A stretch of 64,000 nucleotides of DNA from Opisthorchis felineus (taxonomy: Eukaryota > Platyhelminthes > Trematoda > Opisthorchiida > Opisthorchiidae), in assembly GCA_004794785.1 (NCBI GenBank), contig SJOL01007197.1, forward strand, positions 144,551 to 208,550, in the 5' to 3' direction. Both the position numbers and the translations under genes were made by a program. Positions 10,302 through 21,170 of the stretch are shown here, piece after piece (the stretch's first letter is position 1; each line of letters opens with the position of its first letter). The notes under the pieces are model-generated. The model did no database searches. It had not been told where the DNA came from and saw only the letters and a list, made by a program, of their open reading frames with translations.

Positions 10302-11596
10302 CTAGAGGTAAGCAGATTTGATAGTTCTGCGCCAGGTTTGAGTTGTGGGCTTCAAGGCGACCTCTGAGGCAAAATAGTCGCTTCCCACCATGTTGTTTCC
10401 AATCTCTGCTGTTCGTTTATGGGGAGGAAGTGTGCCTCGCAGGAGTCTGTTCTGCAAAGACCTTTTGTTTTTGTGCGACGCGGTTTTTCCCCTCGTGGTG
10501 GAAAATTTTGACAGTTGCCGCTTGTAGCACGCGCAGTGCCAACTTTTGGACACAGGGGTTCGCTGCTGTTCGAAGATTTTCGATGAACATCCTTTTGTTT
10601 GGTTCGTTGGGCTTTCGAGATCGTGCTGGCCGCCAAGGCTTCCTGTGATGCACCGTTGAATCGCTTGCGCGTTGACTGGGGTCCTAAGGAGTATTCGTTT
10701 TGGTGGCACTCCCAAGATACTCGATTTGCAGGGGATCGCACTTTGAATTCAGCAAGCAGTTTCCGATTGAGTGAGGTAAACGTGCAAGCGACCAAGGTCG
10801 CTTTCCTTTTGTGGTTGTACGGACTTCCATGTTGTCCGCGACCACCAAGGCGAACTCGGTGTACTTCGGATTTGCAGGTACAGTCTTGTTGGATTTGTTC
10901 ACTTGGCGCCCGGTTTCGTGAGTGACGACCGAATTCACATTCAGACTGGCCGCTTTTGACGGGGTGGAGCTGGAGGCTGGTAGATTCGCATTTTCAGAAA
11001 AATCTCCGGGGTTTTTCTTTACTGCAGCTGCCTTGTGAGATAGAAGCGTCAGCTCTAGTTTCATCCTGGTTGCCTGGCCAGTGGTTATGGGGCTCTCACG
11101 GTGGTCCTGAGTTTGAGGCGAACGCCTGTGGCTGATTGGTCGGTTGACCTCATTGCATGTTTCTGCACTTTTGACCCAATCCAGGTTAGCACATGTGACT
11201 TGGATGTCGATTTCATCACTGCGCCTTATTGTCCGCTGAGGAAAAAAACGAAGGTAATTCCACATATTTGGGATGTTGCGTCTTCACGAGGCATGCCCAA
11301 CCCCAAGCAGCATTGTCGCTCGCAGTCGATGGGTCTGTCATGGTCGAATAGAAGCCGAAATCCGAAGTCAAGATCAGTTGGAATGACATGTTTTTAGGAG
11401 TACAAGAGTCCACAATTACCGCCGGTTCGGTTAACGTTTTGAGATTAGCTGACCAAGCGCCAAGCGGAAGCTTGTTTCGTGCCTCCCCTCTGGAACCACT
11501 GGGACCCAGTTTTTGCGCCTCTTGGAGGCTACCCCTGGATGCATGTTTGATTTTTGTGACGCTTTTTTGAATGCTGATGGCCCGGTCCAAGGACAT
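10302..11596 (-). pseudogene. Probable LINE ORF1 region, frameshifted
   Basis: Overlapping minus-strand frames at 11216-11596, 10684-11265 and 10352-10795 cover this stretch almost continuously. They are rich in Ser, Thr, Lys, Arg, Asn and Pro. Location immediately 5' of the ORF2 fragments, similar decay, and long but shifted frames suggest the nucleic-acid-binding ORF1 of the same element. I see no zinc-knuckle or esterase motif that would prove it. Alternatives are a degraded host gene or chance openness of a GC-richer repeat. Confidence 0.4.
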
Positions 11597-11743
11597 CTAT
11601 CCGTCACTTATACAGTAAACTTTGACGAGAGCTCCAAAAGTTCGTTTGCTTCCCTTTTTGCGTAACACTCCCGCGTGAAGTGGTTCATATCGTGACTTTT
11701 TACCAAGATTATCAAGGAGCTGTTTTGTCATTTTTTTTGCTAA

Positions 11744-11771
11744 ATCGCTAGCTAGATCGCTAGCTAGATCG
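11744..11771. repeat. Short 12-bp tandem repeat
   Basis: ATCGCTAGCTAG occurs twice in direct tandem (11744-11755 and 11756-11767) and is followed by a third ATCG. The unit contains the palindrome CTAGCTAG. It is too short to assign a role. Confidence 0.85.
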
Positions 11772-13470
11772 CCTTGTTCGTAGCCAACGGACCCGGAATA
11801 GAGAGCTCTAGGTACTCGTTCACGGCGGAAGTTTCGTTGTCGGCTGTCGTCCGGGCCACCACGTTCTTTGTGGTTACATCTTCGAAAGGCTTTGATGGAA
11901 TCACTAGCTTTTCCTCGAAAGTCCCGATTAAAATGGAACTGCTGTTATGGCCTTTCTAAGCAAGTAGTGGAGATTTGGCTTCACTATTGACAGGTGTTTT
12001 GCAATTTGTCGAATGCATAGCATCCCTAAGTTTGAGACAGCTGGTACAGACAAAGCGGTCAGAATACTTGGGGGATAAGTTTGTCTGAAGTGCGGTCTGA
12101 CAGATTTTTTCAATCACAAATTATGGCGGAGTGAATAATCCAGCCAAATGGCACGTGGTTACTTTATAAGTAGATTAAACGGCGAAATAGTTCGTTAACA
12201 AATTTGCACGAGCAAAAAACTGAAACAGTTTTGAACGTATCGTGCGTATGCTGACCCACCGTTTTTCTCTGGCCAGTGCTTCCACACCCATTAGAGCTCA
12301 AACCCGGTTGCGGGAGGGCTGTAAACGTATACCTCCTCGTAGAAGTGACATCTCATAGACTAGTGTCAAGTCATGTTCCTCACCCTATGCAAAACCACTG
12401 TTTGCAGTGTCAGTTCTGATTCTAAGTTTAGCAGGACAGTCGTGCACTCTTTCATGATCCACCAATACTGTATCAGCCACAGTAAATTGTAACCGTTGCC
12501 CGTTGCCCTTAGATTCTAAGCCATGAAATCTTTGCTTTAACTAGTGGGCTCATCAAACATTTTTACTCTTTCCCCAGGTCTTTGTCCATCATCCACCATG
12601 TGCGCTGTAAACAAACCCAAGAAAATCCGTTACTTAAGGAGTATCTCGTTCTTTCAGTACTCCTTACCTGAGTAGTCCTAACTACCGCTTCAAATTTATT
12701 TAGTTACTTCGACACCTTTGAAAAGGACATACACAAACTAGAGTATTGCAGCGAGAATGTGGTATGATAACCACACTACCCAGTCTAATGGTTCTTCTGT
12801 GTTTCACTAGGCCATCGACGTTACACCGTGCTGTTTATTGTCCGAGTGTCTTATGCGTAAGGCCATACCCGTGCCCACTCGTGACATGATTAGTTTCCAG
12901 GTTGGCTGGTTCCAAGCCTAAACTTTGAGTTGCTGGCTCCATTGCCAAGATTCTGGATTATTCTGTCCAGTATATCTTCCTGAAAGCCACCGATTTCTTT
13001 TACTTGAGTGTGGTATTACATCAGACCTGACAAACCTGATCCACGTTCCGAAGAAATAGTGAGTTTATTCTGTCAGTAAACACCACACTAAAGACGTAGG
13101 AACTTTCGTTATGCCTTCTGTACCCGACATTATTTCGACATTTCCCTTCAGCTAGTTTTGGGCCTAAACAACTTCTTACCTGTTCGAGGCCACCCGATTT
13201 TTGTAACGATCTCTCTTTCCGTATAAAACTATCAAGTGTCCTTTCCGGTAAATTTCATTAGTGTAGCACCCCCACCTCAGTCTTTATAGGTTTCTCACTT
13301 GCGATTTTTCACCGCTTAATTGCCATGTTCCTCGAGTTTACAATGACTATCTAGGTGCCGACCGATTTCAGAAGACAACTGCTTGATTACGCCGATTATT
13401 GCATGCTCCCCAGGTGCAAGAGATCATAATTATTGTGACGCAATTCTGGATTTACCGGTAAACACGCAAC
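11772..13470. other. Probable intron or intergenic sequence, nothing recognised
   Basis: There is no open frame with recognisable content beyond a 61-codon minus-strand frame at 11928-12113. A donor-like CAG|GTAAGA on the minus strand near 13177 has about 100 bases of open frame upstream of it. The acceptor is weak and no domain is recognised, so it is not called as an exon. Confidence 0.35.
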
Positions 13471-13655
13471 CTACAGTGAAATCAAAGGATCACGAGCTAT
13501 CTGCACTGTCGGCCAATAATGATACGGATTTGAGAATCCCTCATTCAACCAATCAGTTGTGACTTGTACTAAGGGCGAACTCGGAATTCGATCGTCCAAC
13601 TGACAATGGTTTGTTCTAGCCAATGCTGCTGCCACCCCAATTCCCGCTGAGCGAA
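13471..13655 (-). CDS. Possible 3'-terminal exon, weak
   Basis: A strong polypyrimidine tract and AG (TTTTATTTCATTCGCTCAG on the minus strand) end at 13656. All three frames stay open for some distance: one for 60 codons to a TAG at 13471, another for 25 codons. The phase relative to the upstream exon is not known, so the frame is undecided. The phase-1 reading begins GIGVAAALARTNHC and has no recognisable domain. If real, it would be the last or nearly last exon of the FN3 gene. Confidence 0.25.
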
Positions 13656-13778
13656 TGAAATAAAAAAAAAACAAATGTGAATACATCTAAACCCAGTGAA
13701 GCACGCAAAGAGCGATGGACGTTGCTACTTACACTCTAACAGAAATCCAAGATTTTTTAGCAATGAACGAACATTTAC

Positions 13779-13840
13779 CTGGGGTGAATGGATCCTTTCT
13801 GTTCAGTTTTTAGGAACACAACAATAACTATTTCATTGTT
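13779..13840 (-). CDS. Candidate short exon (62 nt)
   Basis: On the minus strand AAATTGCAG precedes 13840 and CCCCAG|GTAAAT follows 13779. One frame is open across the segment, starting NNEIVIVVFLKTEQKG and ending in phase 2. A second strong donor (AGAGT|GTAAGT) lies about 50 bases further on, so alternative ends are possible. No domain is recognised. It is called only because the splice signals and open frame coincide within the span of the FN3 gene. Confidence 0.25.
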
Positions 13841-14226
13841 CTGCAATTTTAGGTGTCAAGCACAATTAAGTTTGTAATCAGTCACACCATAGTATCCCGT
13901 GGGCCCTTTTTCAAATGAGCGCAAGCCGGACAGCGTATTGTAGACGTATTATCCACTGCCAAAAAGCACGTAATTTTTATGCTCATTCTCATCGCACTGA
14001 GTTGTCGACGTGAACAGTTGTCTATTGACTACAAATATACTAATGGGCTAATTAAGATTTCGTCAGTTCGCTGTAAAAGCATGCTCAAAAACGAATGAGT
14101 CTTTGAAAGTTTTAAACGAGGTTTACCCAGTTAGAGGGCATGTTCCTCCTCAAGTCCAAGTCTTCTAGCTGAGGGAACATCTGACTCCGCGAAAAGTTAA
14201 GGAAACAACTGGTTCTGAAAACTCAC

Positions 14227-14288
14227 CTGGAGGAACCCGTTTAGCCATGCAGTTTCCATGTGCCATCGATGCCACCCCAATTCTAAAG
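14227..14288 (-). CDS. Candidate short exon (62 nt) with strong donor
   Basis: CTCCAG|GTGAGT is a near-consensus donor ending at 14227, and CCCACCCATCAG precedes 14288. One frame reads FRIGVASMAHGNCMAKRVPP from phase 2 to phase 1. Its first part shares the 14-base string GAATTGGGGTGGCA with the candidate at 13.65 kb, in the same frame (IGVA). No domain is recognised. Confidence 0.25.
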
Positions 14289-15519
14289 CTGATGGGTGGG
14301 TCACTATGATTCTGTATCCTTACTTGGCTTTTCTTTGGGTTTTCTTTGTCCTTGTTTCTGATCGATTAGTTTGTGTCCACGCTACCTCAGCAACCCGTAT
14401 TAATTATAAGAATGAGGCCAGTGAGAAGAGACTTAACTGCTTCGTAATTTTCCACGTTTATCAAACTGGCTTGAAAACTTTCCTGTTTTATGTTTAGGTA
14501 AGTACGTAGCTTACTGAGGGACTCTCGGGTCCACATTAGCAAACAAAGACACTCATTATGAGGGAGAGCGTGGGCCTAAAGCATAAGGAAACTCTTCTCT
14601 TTATTACGGCTCTAGATAAGTTCTTTAAGCTAAATCTAACTGACAGGGTTTACGCAGTTTCGCTTCAGTTTCACATACATAAATACACATTCAGTCTTTA
14701 CGTAATGATAAGTAAGAAGAAGATGCATAGACTCCGACAGACTATCTTAGAATGGATGATGCTCTGATGATCCAGCTAGATAAACAATGACCCACATTTT
14801 TAGTCCATAAAACTTTCGACGTCCGAAGATTACGTCGGCCCAATTGTGTTGGCAATTCTATGTACATAAGCTAAACTACCGCAACAGAAGCTTCAGCCCA
14901 ACCAGTACTTTTGCCACAGATGAACAGAGACATGCGTTTCAACAGTATTATGTGACGAGCTTCCACAATCAGATGAGCCGGATCCGACAACCATACAGAT
15001 GGCAACGTATTAAAGATGGTATTTATTGTTCGGCAGGGTTTTGTTCACCGCTTCAGCTCAACGAGCCGTTTGAATACCTGCTGCAATGCAGCAACATCAG
15101 AATGGATACACGGAATTTATGTGTTGCAACATTTCGTGTTGGCGCTACAAACAGTTCAGAAGAGCTGATTGCGATACAAATATGGATAAAATTGTTCAAA
15201 GGTTTTTTTTGTAATAATCATCAGAAGGTTAAAGGTTTTTTTCAAGCCAAAGGATATTTTAAGGAGATGTATTGTTTGTCAACCTTCCCCAGAAGAAAAA
15301 AAACAAGTATTTTTTCGTGAAACACAAGACAACAAGTGCGGAAATCATATTTAGGCTAATGCATTGTCTTTATTCAGTGTTACTACAAATCCTTATTGAG
15401 GTGTGACACAAACCTATCCATCAGAGATACAAATGTAAGCCCGTTTCTAAAGCAGACTAATTTTGAGTAACAGTGATTGGAAGATATCAACAAAGGAATG
15501 AGCAGAGTAACCTGCTAAC

Positions 15520-15783
15520 CGAATTTTGCTGGGTAAAATGAGGACAGCCCAATGGCGTTCTGAGCAGCAGCGTAGATGCGGACAAAATTCTCTGGACCTT
15601 TTATTCGAATTGTATGCCGCTTTGCACACGGAGAGACATGAAATACAGATTGGCCTTCGGCTTCGAGTAGAATAAACACAAGTTGCCAGACTTGGTGGAG
15701 TTTGTACATTTCATCTGCCCAGGTAATAATCATAGTGCCACGGTGACCAGGATAAACTTGAACCGAAAACCTGACCGTCGGCA
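15520..15783 (-). CDS. FN3-domain exon (partial CDS)
   Basis: This is an 88-codon phase 1 to phase 1 exon. The acceptor is TTTACCCCTAG before 15783; the donor is TTCG|GTTAGC after 15520, a weaker site. The frame shows the FN3 pattern: an N-terminal proline, MIITWAD with the strand-B tryptophan in the first third, TIRIKG at strand E, then VRIYAAAQNAIGLSS with the strand-F aromatic and the N..G.S turn that usually ends the domain. FN3 domains mediate protein-protein contact in extracellular regions. This is the most downstream complete FN3 exon seen. It follows a half-domain exon at 16.1 kb across a short intron. Confidence 0.65.
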
Positions 15784-16056
15784 CTAGGGGTAAACATAAA
15801 GGCTTGTAGAAATTCAGAAGTAGTGATTGTTTAGATATTCGAAACGGAAGCATACGGGCAAGAGCACAACAGGCGCTGAGTGAACGGTGGCGGACCTATC
15901 ATAAACTGGCCAGTTAGCGAAATATATGAATGTATAGGCCGCAGCGGCATTGCAGTTTTTCTGTCCCTTATTCGTCTGATTGCACCGTTCACCTAGATTT
16001 AACGAAATGGTCTTCCCGAACTTCTAATATTTACTGTGGTATGCATGTGTTTATAC

Positions 16057-16247
16057 ATGGTTCCCAAGATACAGGAGAACCAAGATCCGATATACCATTC
16101 AATAGACACGTTATTTGGACATGGAAAACATACGCTTCAATCTGATAATTACTCAGCGCAAGTCGCCGCTTGAAAACTGCTGTTGTTACTGCGTAGCTTC
16201 GATTAATGGGCTCCATCACAAGGACATAGTTAGAAGGCAATGAAACG
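16057..16247 (-). CDS. FN3 domain, C-terminal half exon (partial CDS)
   Basis: The acceptor TACTATATTTCAG ends just before 16247 and the donor CCAT|GTATAA follows 16057. The frame enters in phase 2 and leaves in phase 1. It begins VSLPSNYVLVMEPINRSY and continues through LALSNYQIEAYVFHV to NGISDLGSPVSWEP. This resembles strands C' to G of an FN3 domain, with a Y..........L.NY.IEAYVFHV pattern and a G.SD.GSP turn. The N-terminal half with its tryptophan must lie on another exon ending in phase 2; I did not find it convincingly. An FN3 domain split by a phase-2 intron would fit the 76-nt candidate at 29.2 kb, which also ends in phase 2. Confidence 0.5.
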
Positions 16248-17913
16248 CTGAAATATAGTAGTACAAACGATATTTTAACCAAAAAGACAATAGTTGTCTC
16301 TTTATTTAAAAGTGAGGCTACGGATAACAGGCTTTCCGGAACCGGGCATGAAATAGTACTCACCATAAAAGATTACCGCTGTTTCACAAACACATAAATT
16401 TTCTTAGAAAGAAAACAAACTTAGGACGGAGAAAATCGGGTTTTGCAATGATTCTTTTCAGTTTTGCATATGACCTTGCATAACACGTGAAATATAACCG
16501 TTCGGCCACGAAGATGTGTGGTCTTCAAGAGGTTTGGAAGCTAAAATCGCATGTATAGACGTCATCGTATTACACTATTGTGGAGTGTTGGTTGAGGTTA
16601 CAGAGCCATTTCTCTAAGGTCTGATCCCACACGGCCTTTGTACTTCTGTGGCAGACAGACAAACAATGATATAATTTTAGTGTATTCATTCCGTGTATAA
16701 ATGTGCTCTCTATTGAAGCGAGTGAGCCTTCCATCCATCGACACAGCTACTGCTGTCGTGACATTCTAGCTGGGGATTTCATGACTACACTCGATATTTC
16801 TTCTTGAAATTTCCAGCAGGGGGAAAAGCTCTATTACCGCCGCAATATTTACGACAGGTTTACTACAGCAACTGACACAAACAAACGCAAAATGGCCCCA
16901 AATGGGCTGGACAGCGCCCATCCCCACAAAGTGCTCAATAAAGAAAAAGAGTTGAAAAAGAAATTTCACCTCGTTGATGCTGGTCTCACTAGACGCAGCG
17001 AACGGTAGGTAAAGTGCTGTATAATCAGGAAGCCAACTTCATATGAGCTGGACGTTAAATTCAGAAGCGTTGTTCTTCTTATAAAAGGAGCAGTCATTTG
17101 CTTATTACTCAGCCGGTTGAACAACTAAAATGTATATTTAGAAAATGCTGTAAACGAAGAAGTTAGTAAGGTCAAAAGTATCCTATGAAAGATTAAGTTG
17201 CTTGAGGGCTTTCTCGGACATATTAGGGAACAAAAGAGCTGGTGAAGTCTGTGGTAACACTGTATGTCTTATTATGTCACTTATTATTGTCACTTTTGGG
17301 TGATTTTCTGGCGGATTAGCTTAACAATCGGAAACTTGCAAAGTCACCCGACAAGGTGTCGTTTGGGGTGATTTGTTTTTAGCTCTTCAGAACTTCAACG
17401 AAATGTGAAAGTGATGGATTCGCATGCTACGTTAGAAATGACTGGATTTTGTTTTCAACAATGGAGAAACTGGCAGAATTGGGAGCTTGGGACACTGGCG
17501 TCAGAATTGTGGTATTGGAGCCGTTTTCTTATATCTTTTGCTCATCTCTGAGAACACTGCGCATATTTTTTAGTGGACAAGGGTATTTTTCTCCTCAATT
17601 CCACCAAGAGGGATCTGACAGAACTGGCATTTTCGTTTTAATTACGTTGCGACAAAAATGTACATTTTTACCTCCGCTGAAAATTAGTAATAATCAACGT
17701 CAACCATGCCGCGGTGGGTGCTCATGCAACGGAATCAAACATAAAGAGCTATTTTATAACACCGAGTAAACTTAAAAATACGAATTAGGTGCAGTAACAG
17801 AGTTTATCTTCACATCACTGTAGCTATCTTGGAGCAGTTCTTCTGGTTACTCATGCCAAAGTGAGCAAGTAAGTTTCACTCTTACTAGAGCTTACCAACA
17901 CTACATACCCTTG

Positions 17914-17980
17914 GCCCTGTCAGGCTCTGAACTCCCGACATCTAGCTCGAAAGATGAGCTAGACGCACCTGAGTTATCGC
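17914..17980 (-). repeat. tRNA-like sequence, possible SINE head
   Basis: On the minus strand GCGATAACTCAGGTG resembles a tRNA D-arm and RNA polymerase III A box. AGTTCAGAGCC about 32 bases further resembles a B box. Between them CTAGCTC-ATCTTTC-GAGCTAG forms a perfect 7-bp stem with a 7-base loop at the position of the anticodon arm (loop triplet CTT). The two boxes have tRNA-like spacing, but I cannot pair an acceptor stem or a standard T-arm, so a functional tRNA is unlikely. It sits in a probable intron of the FN3 gene. A tRNA-derived SINE is the best guess; chance is possible. Confidence 0.35.
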
Positions 17981-18462
17981 TTTTGGACAAGCAAACATCA
18001 GATTTGAGTAATGTGACTAGTTTTTCCCAATGCCTTGAAGGGTACGTCAGGTGCCGTCCGAGTTTTGTTGGTTGATTAACCCGCCTGGCGGCACCTCCAA
18101 CCGAGTAGCTTCGCGGACTTCAGATTTTTTTTACAAGTTCTGAATAGCTGCAGGAACTCGTAAAGTTAATACTCTCAAATGGGCGCAGGATTGTCCAGAT
18201 GAGAGTAATACCAAGTCAGAGATTACATATTCCGAATACCTAAGATACAAATAGGTATCCCGGACCAGTTTGACAAAAGTTTCGCAAAAACTACATGCCA
18301 CATTACAGGGATGGTAGAGTGTCAGACTTATTATCTCGACTTAGCCCATAATTAAAAAGAAAAAAACGGGTGGAATGGAGAAAAGGTTTCAATATGTAAC
18401 ATCGAACAACACATCAACACAACAATGCATCAATCTAGCTATCCAAATATGGTAGTACTTAC

Positions 18463-18525
18463 AAGGTTGGAGGGAACATAATCGATGTGAAACTTTCTCC
18501 CCACCTCTGGGATTGGTTGGCAAAA
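18463..18525 (-). CDS. Candidate short exon (63 nt)
   Basis: The donor CAACCTT|GTAAGT after 18463 is near consensus and CATATCAG precedes 18525. The length is 21 codons, so the phase is preserved whatever it is, and all three frames are open. In the phase 1 to 1 arrangement typical of this gene it reads LPTNPRGGEKVSHRLCSLQP. No domain can be recognised. It could be a linker exon between FN3 domains or a cryptic site. Confidence 0.25.
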
Positions 18526-19369
18526 CTGATATGTGTTACTTCATCCTACAAAATCCAAGTGCTTCACCGCACAGTTAGTAGTGCGTCGGTTAAAAATGTC
18601 TCTAACTAAACCAGTTGCTCAGAAGCCTTGAAAAATATAGGTTTGAATGGACATAGAGCTTGTTTCAGGTACGTGGTGTTGATTCAAAGCAAGAATGATC
18701 TAGATACACAGGCTACTTTTCACAACCGCGCTGCAGGCTGGCAAAGCCGACTAATTTTTAGCATTCTAGGCCGGTATAAAGGTAAAACAACTGGAACATC
18801 ATAGAGGAGAGATTCAGCTGGGTTCCAGGTGAGTCTACCGCCAAAAACCAAATTGGTATGCAAATGAGTGTATTTGTCGAAGACTGGATCACTTGTTTGG
18901 TTCGATTGTTCAGCAAGCGCCAAAGCTTCCTTCCGTACGAAGCATCAAGATAATCTTTCTAAACTGGATACCAGCCCAAGTAAAATTCTTGGTGTTTTTC
19001 CTTCTACGCCAATTGAGCATCTGACGGACTCAACCAACATGTATGGCCGTTAACACACAAGTGAGAGAGTATTTCGGGGAAATTCATGAATATTCTACGG
19101 GTCCCAAATTAGATAAAACCGGTGGTATGTTACGACGAACAACTCTCCGACCTTCTACACCACCCTGAAATGTTTTTCTTAGGCAAAAAAATAATCTCAA
19201 AGCAAGGATGGTGAACAAAAAACACCCAATAACCACAGTTTATAAATGCCTCAAACAAAGGGTATTCTCATATACCAGTTAAGAAGTTTTGTTATATCAG
19301 CTGGAAACGCTTCCGCTAAACTTTTATTGGCTGTAAATTTATGGCATGTGTTTTCGTATTCAAACTCAC

Positions 19370-19657
19370 ATCCAGGCGTGCGAAACACAATTGACGGTGA
19401 AAAATCACTTGTTCCATTATTTATGTTCATGCTTTGGACCCTGTACTTGTATGTTGTTTCTGCTCTAACATCGTTTACGTGAAGCTCAGTCTGATGTGTT
19501 TCGGTGTAGTATTTTGAAACTGTTCCGGCTTTGTTGTGAACCACCGTTTCCACACGATAGACTGCGTTGCAGCATGAAGAAACTGGGTTCCAAATCACCG
19601 AGTGTGCCAATGTGTTTTTGAAAGATTTCATGCGCAAATCCTTGGGAACTGATGGAG
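19370..19657 (-). CDS. FN3-domain exon (partial CDS)
   Basis: This 96-codon exon runs phase 1 to phase 1. The acceptor TTTTTTCGACCATCCAG precedes 19657 and the perfect donor GGAT|GTGAGT follows 19370. The domain starts PSVPKDL and has SVIWNPVSSC with the strand-B tryptophan. It continues with AVYRVETVV at strand C, TELHVNDVRAETTYKYRVQSM with the conserved Leu and Tyr of strands E and F, and NGTSDFSP before the end. This is a textbook FN3 pattern of normal length. It is one of the strongest exons of the gene and lies about 1 kb downstream of the next FN3 exon. Confidence 0.85.
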
Positions 19658-20280
19658 CTGGATGGTCGAAAAAACATTGAATATCTTATGTAATAATCAG
19701 AGCGAACATTAGTAAACGAAAAGTGTCAACTTGGTACGATGCAAAACATGTTCCCTATCATGTTTACTGGTAAAAGTAGAGTGCAACTAATCTCATGACT
19801 TTTTCACCTTGCTATTCCAAATGTATCCAAAAAGTCTCCAAAATTCTGCTTAAACATCAAGATTTGGACTAATGTTTAATCATAGAATTTCATAATATGT
19901 CATTATCGCTTTATGAATGCTAAATTTTCTCTCCTCAGGTCTTACCGTAAAATAGGAGGGCTTACTTGTTTTCTGTCTGCCAAGAATGGCAGATTGCACC
20001 TGTGGAACCATTTCGGTCATAACTTAGAACTTTGAGTGATCCGCCAGGTGACCGGCCAGTTTTGTTCTTCCATCCAACTCTAGACAGGTTCCCTGACAAC
20101 TTTCCATCTTCTGTCTCTTCCCCCTCTTTCAACGTGGGTAAACTGTCACAAGCTTGCGGCCCCGGATGTCAGCGTTCATTTTCTAGACTTAACGGTTTTG
20201 GTAGAGTACCTGGTACTGTTCATGCTCAGAAAGACAAACAGCCATGCAGTCAATCTGTCAATTCCAGGGTTCATTATTGT

Positions 20281-20575
20281 ATACATATATACATATATAT
20301 ATGTATAAGTATACATGTGCATACATATATGCATACTGTATATATATATATATATACGCAAATATTTATGTACACAATTAAAATACCTACATATACGTAG
20401 ATATATACGTTACAGTATCGCTTGCTTGGATCGGGATGTCATTATATTATTATATTATATGTATTATATATAATGCGCGTTACATTATATGTTATTATAT
20501 GTGATACATATTATGTCATGATTATATACATATTACATTGTTGTATATTATAGGTATATATATATTATATTATTA
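20281..20575. repeat. AT-rich microsatellite region (TA, ATAC, TTATA units)
   Basis: The first 100 bases are (TA)n with interspersed ATACATATATGC units. After a gap of ordinary sequence around 20.41-20.44 kb, TATTATAT-type units continue to about 20575. It lies in the intron between the FN3 exons at 19.6 and 20.7 kb. Open frames across it are low-complexity artefacts. Confidence 0.9.
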
Positions 20576-20712
20576 CCTAATAATAGTAAGGGGTTAAAAC
20601 TGAGACTAGAACATAGAAAACGCCTTGACTTGTATTTATACTTAGTCTCCGATTGGTCATTTGCACAAGGTGGGCAAATACAATACCGATTGGGTTAGAG
20701 TGAAAGCCTTAC

Positions 20713-20985
20713 CGGGCAGTTTCAGAAGGGAGACCGAAATGAATGGAGATAAACCAACAAAGTTCTCCACGGCAAACAAAACACGTAGGTCCCACTGAGT
20801 AGGTGAAATGTTAACGACCAGGTGTAAGGCAGCTGCTGGCATGATTTTCTGCACAAGTTCCCCGTCGTTGACGCACAATATTTGTACCTTATTTATCTGT
20901 TCTGCAGGGTTAAGTCGTCCTGTCCACTCAACAACGAGTCCTCCATCTGTCCACGTTACATAAGGTTCCAACGGCTTCGATGGTT
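20713..20985 (-). CDS. FN3-domain exon (partial CDS)
   Basis: This 91-codon exon runs phase 1 to phase 1. The acceptor is GTCTTTTTCCTCCAAAG before 20985 and the donor is GCCCG|GTAAGG after 20713. The sequence begins PSKPLEPYVTWTDGG and has LVVEWTGR with the strand-B tryptophan. It continues with NKVQILCVND at strand C and WDLRVLFAVENFVGLSPF, where strand F and the N..G.S turn are expected. The usual strand-F tyrosine is replaced (WDLRV), so the domain is divergent. Length, phase and signals match the other FN3 exons. Confidence 0.8.
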
Positions 20986-21170
20986 CTTTGGAGGAAAAAG
21001 ACACTTGTCAAGATGAAATAACTAGCTAGATATTTTTTCGTAAGTTTGATTGATACTCATGGTGCCCCTATTTTATGCGACGCGTAAAGTACACTTTTAA
21101 ACGTGTCTCGTTCTCAGCCGGGTCACACAAAAATAACTGAATTTGCTCGAATTCTACAGTAAACATTTTG

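Larger units (their letters stand above)
7397..11596 (-). mobile_element. CR1-like LINE retrotransposon, near full-length footprint, decayed
   Basis: On the minus strand, from right to left, there are ORF1-like frames (11.6-10.3 kb), a segment matching the region between endonuclease and reverse transcriptase (about 9.6 kb), a reverse transcriptase fragment (9.0 kb), a later RT segment with LYMNDL (8.2 kb) and the characteristic C-terminal tail with IRVVRAWNN (7.5 kb). This order and spacing fit a single CR1/Jockey-type element of about 4.2 kb. All reading frames are broken many times, so it is an old insertion. The 5' end is uncertain and may extend to about 12.1 kb. Confidence 0.7.

Noticed and set aside
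13600..13655. SAGIG at 13.65 kb as a tyrosine phosphatase signature
   Set aside because: The phosphatase motif needs HCSAGxGR(S/T). Here the His-Cys and Arg are missing, and part of the string lies in the splice acceptor.
14844..15320. 158-codon plus-strand frame as a gene
   Set aside because: It is antisense to the FN3 gene region. There is no domain, homopolymer runs lie near its end and splice support is lacking. Long frames of this kind are expected by chance in this much sequence.
17914..17980. Functional tRNA-Lys gene
   Set aside because: No acceptor-stem pairing or standard T-arm can be drawn; only the anticodon-like arm and box-like strings fit. Listed as a possible SINE instead.
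18720..18923. RLTWNPAES as the start of another FN3 exon on the minus strand
   Set aside because: The tryptophan motif fits, but the rest of the domain does not. The same bases form a good plus-strand donor (TTCCAG|GTGAGT), so the resemblance is ambiguous.
20176..20400. Open frames across the AT microsatellite
   Set aside because: They consist of repeated Tyr, Ile, His and Met codons from (TA)n-type sequence.
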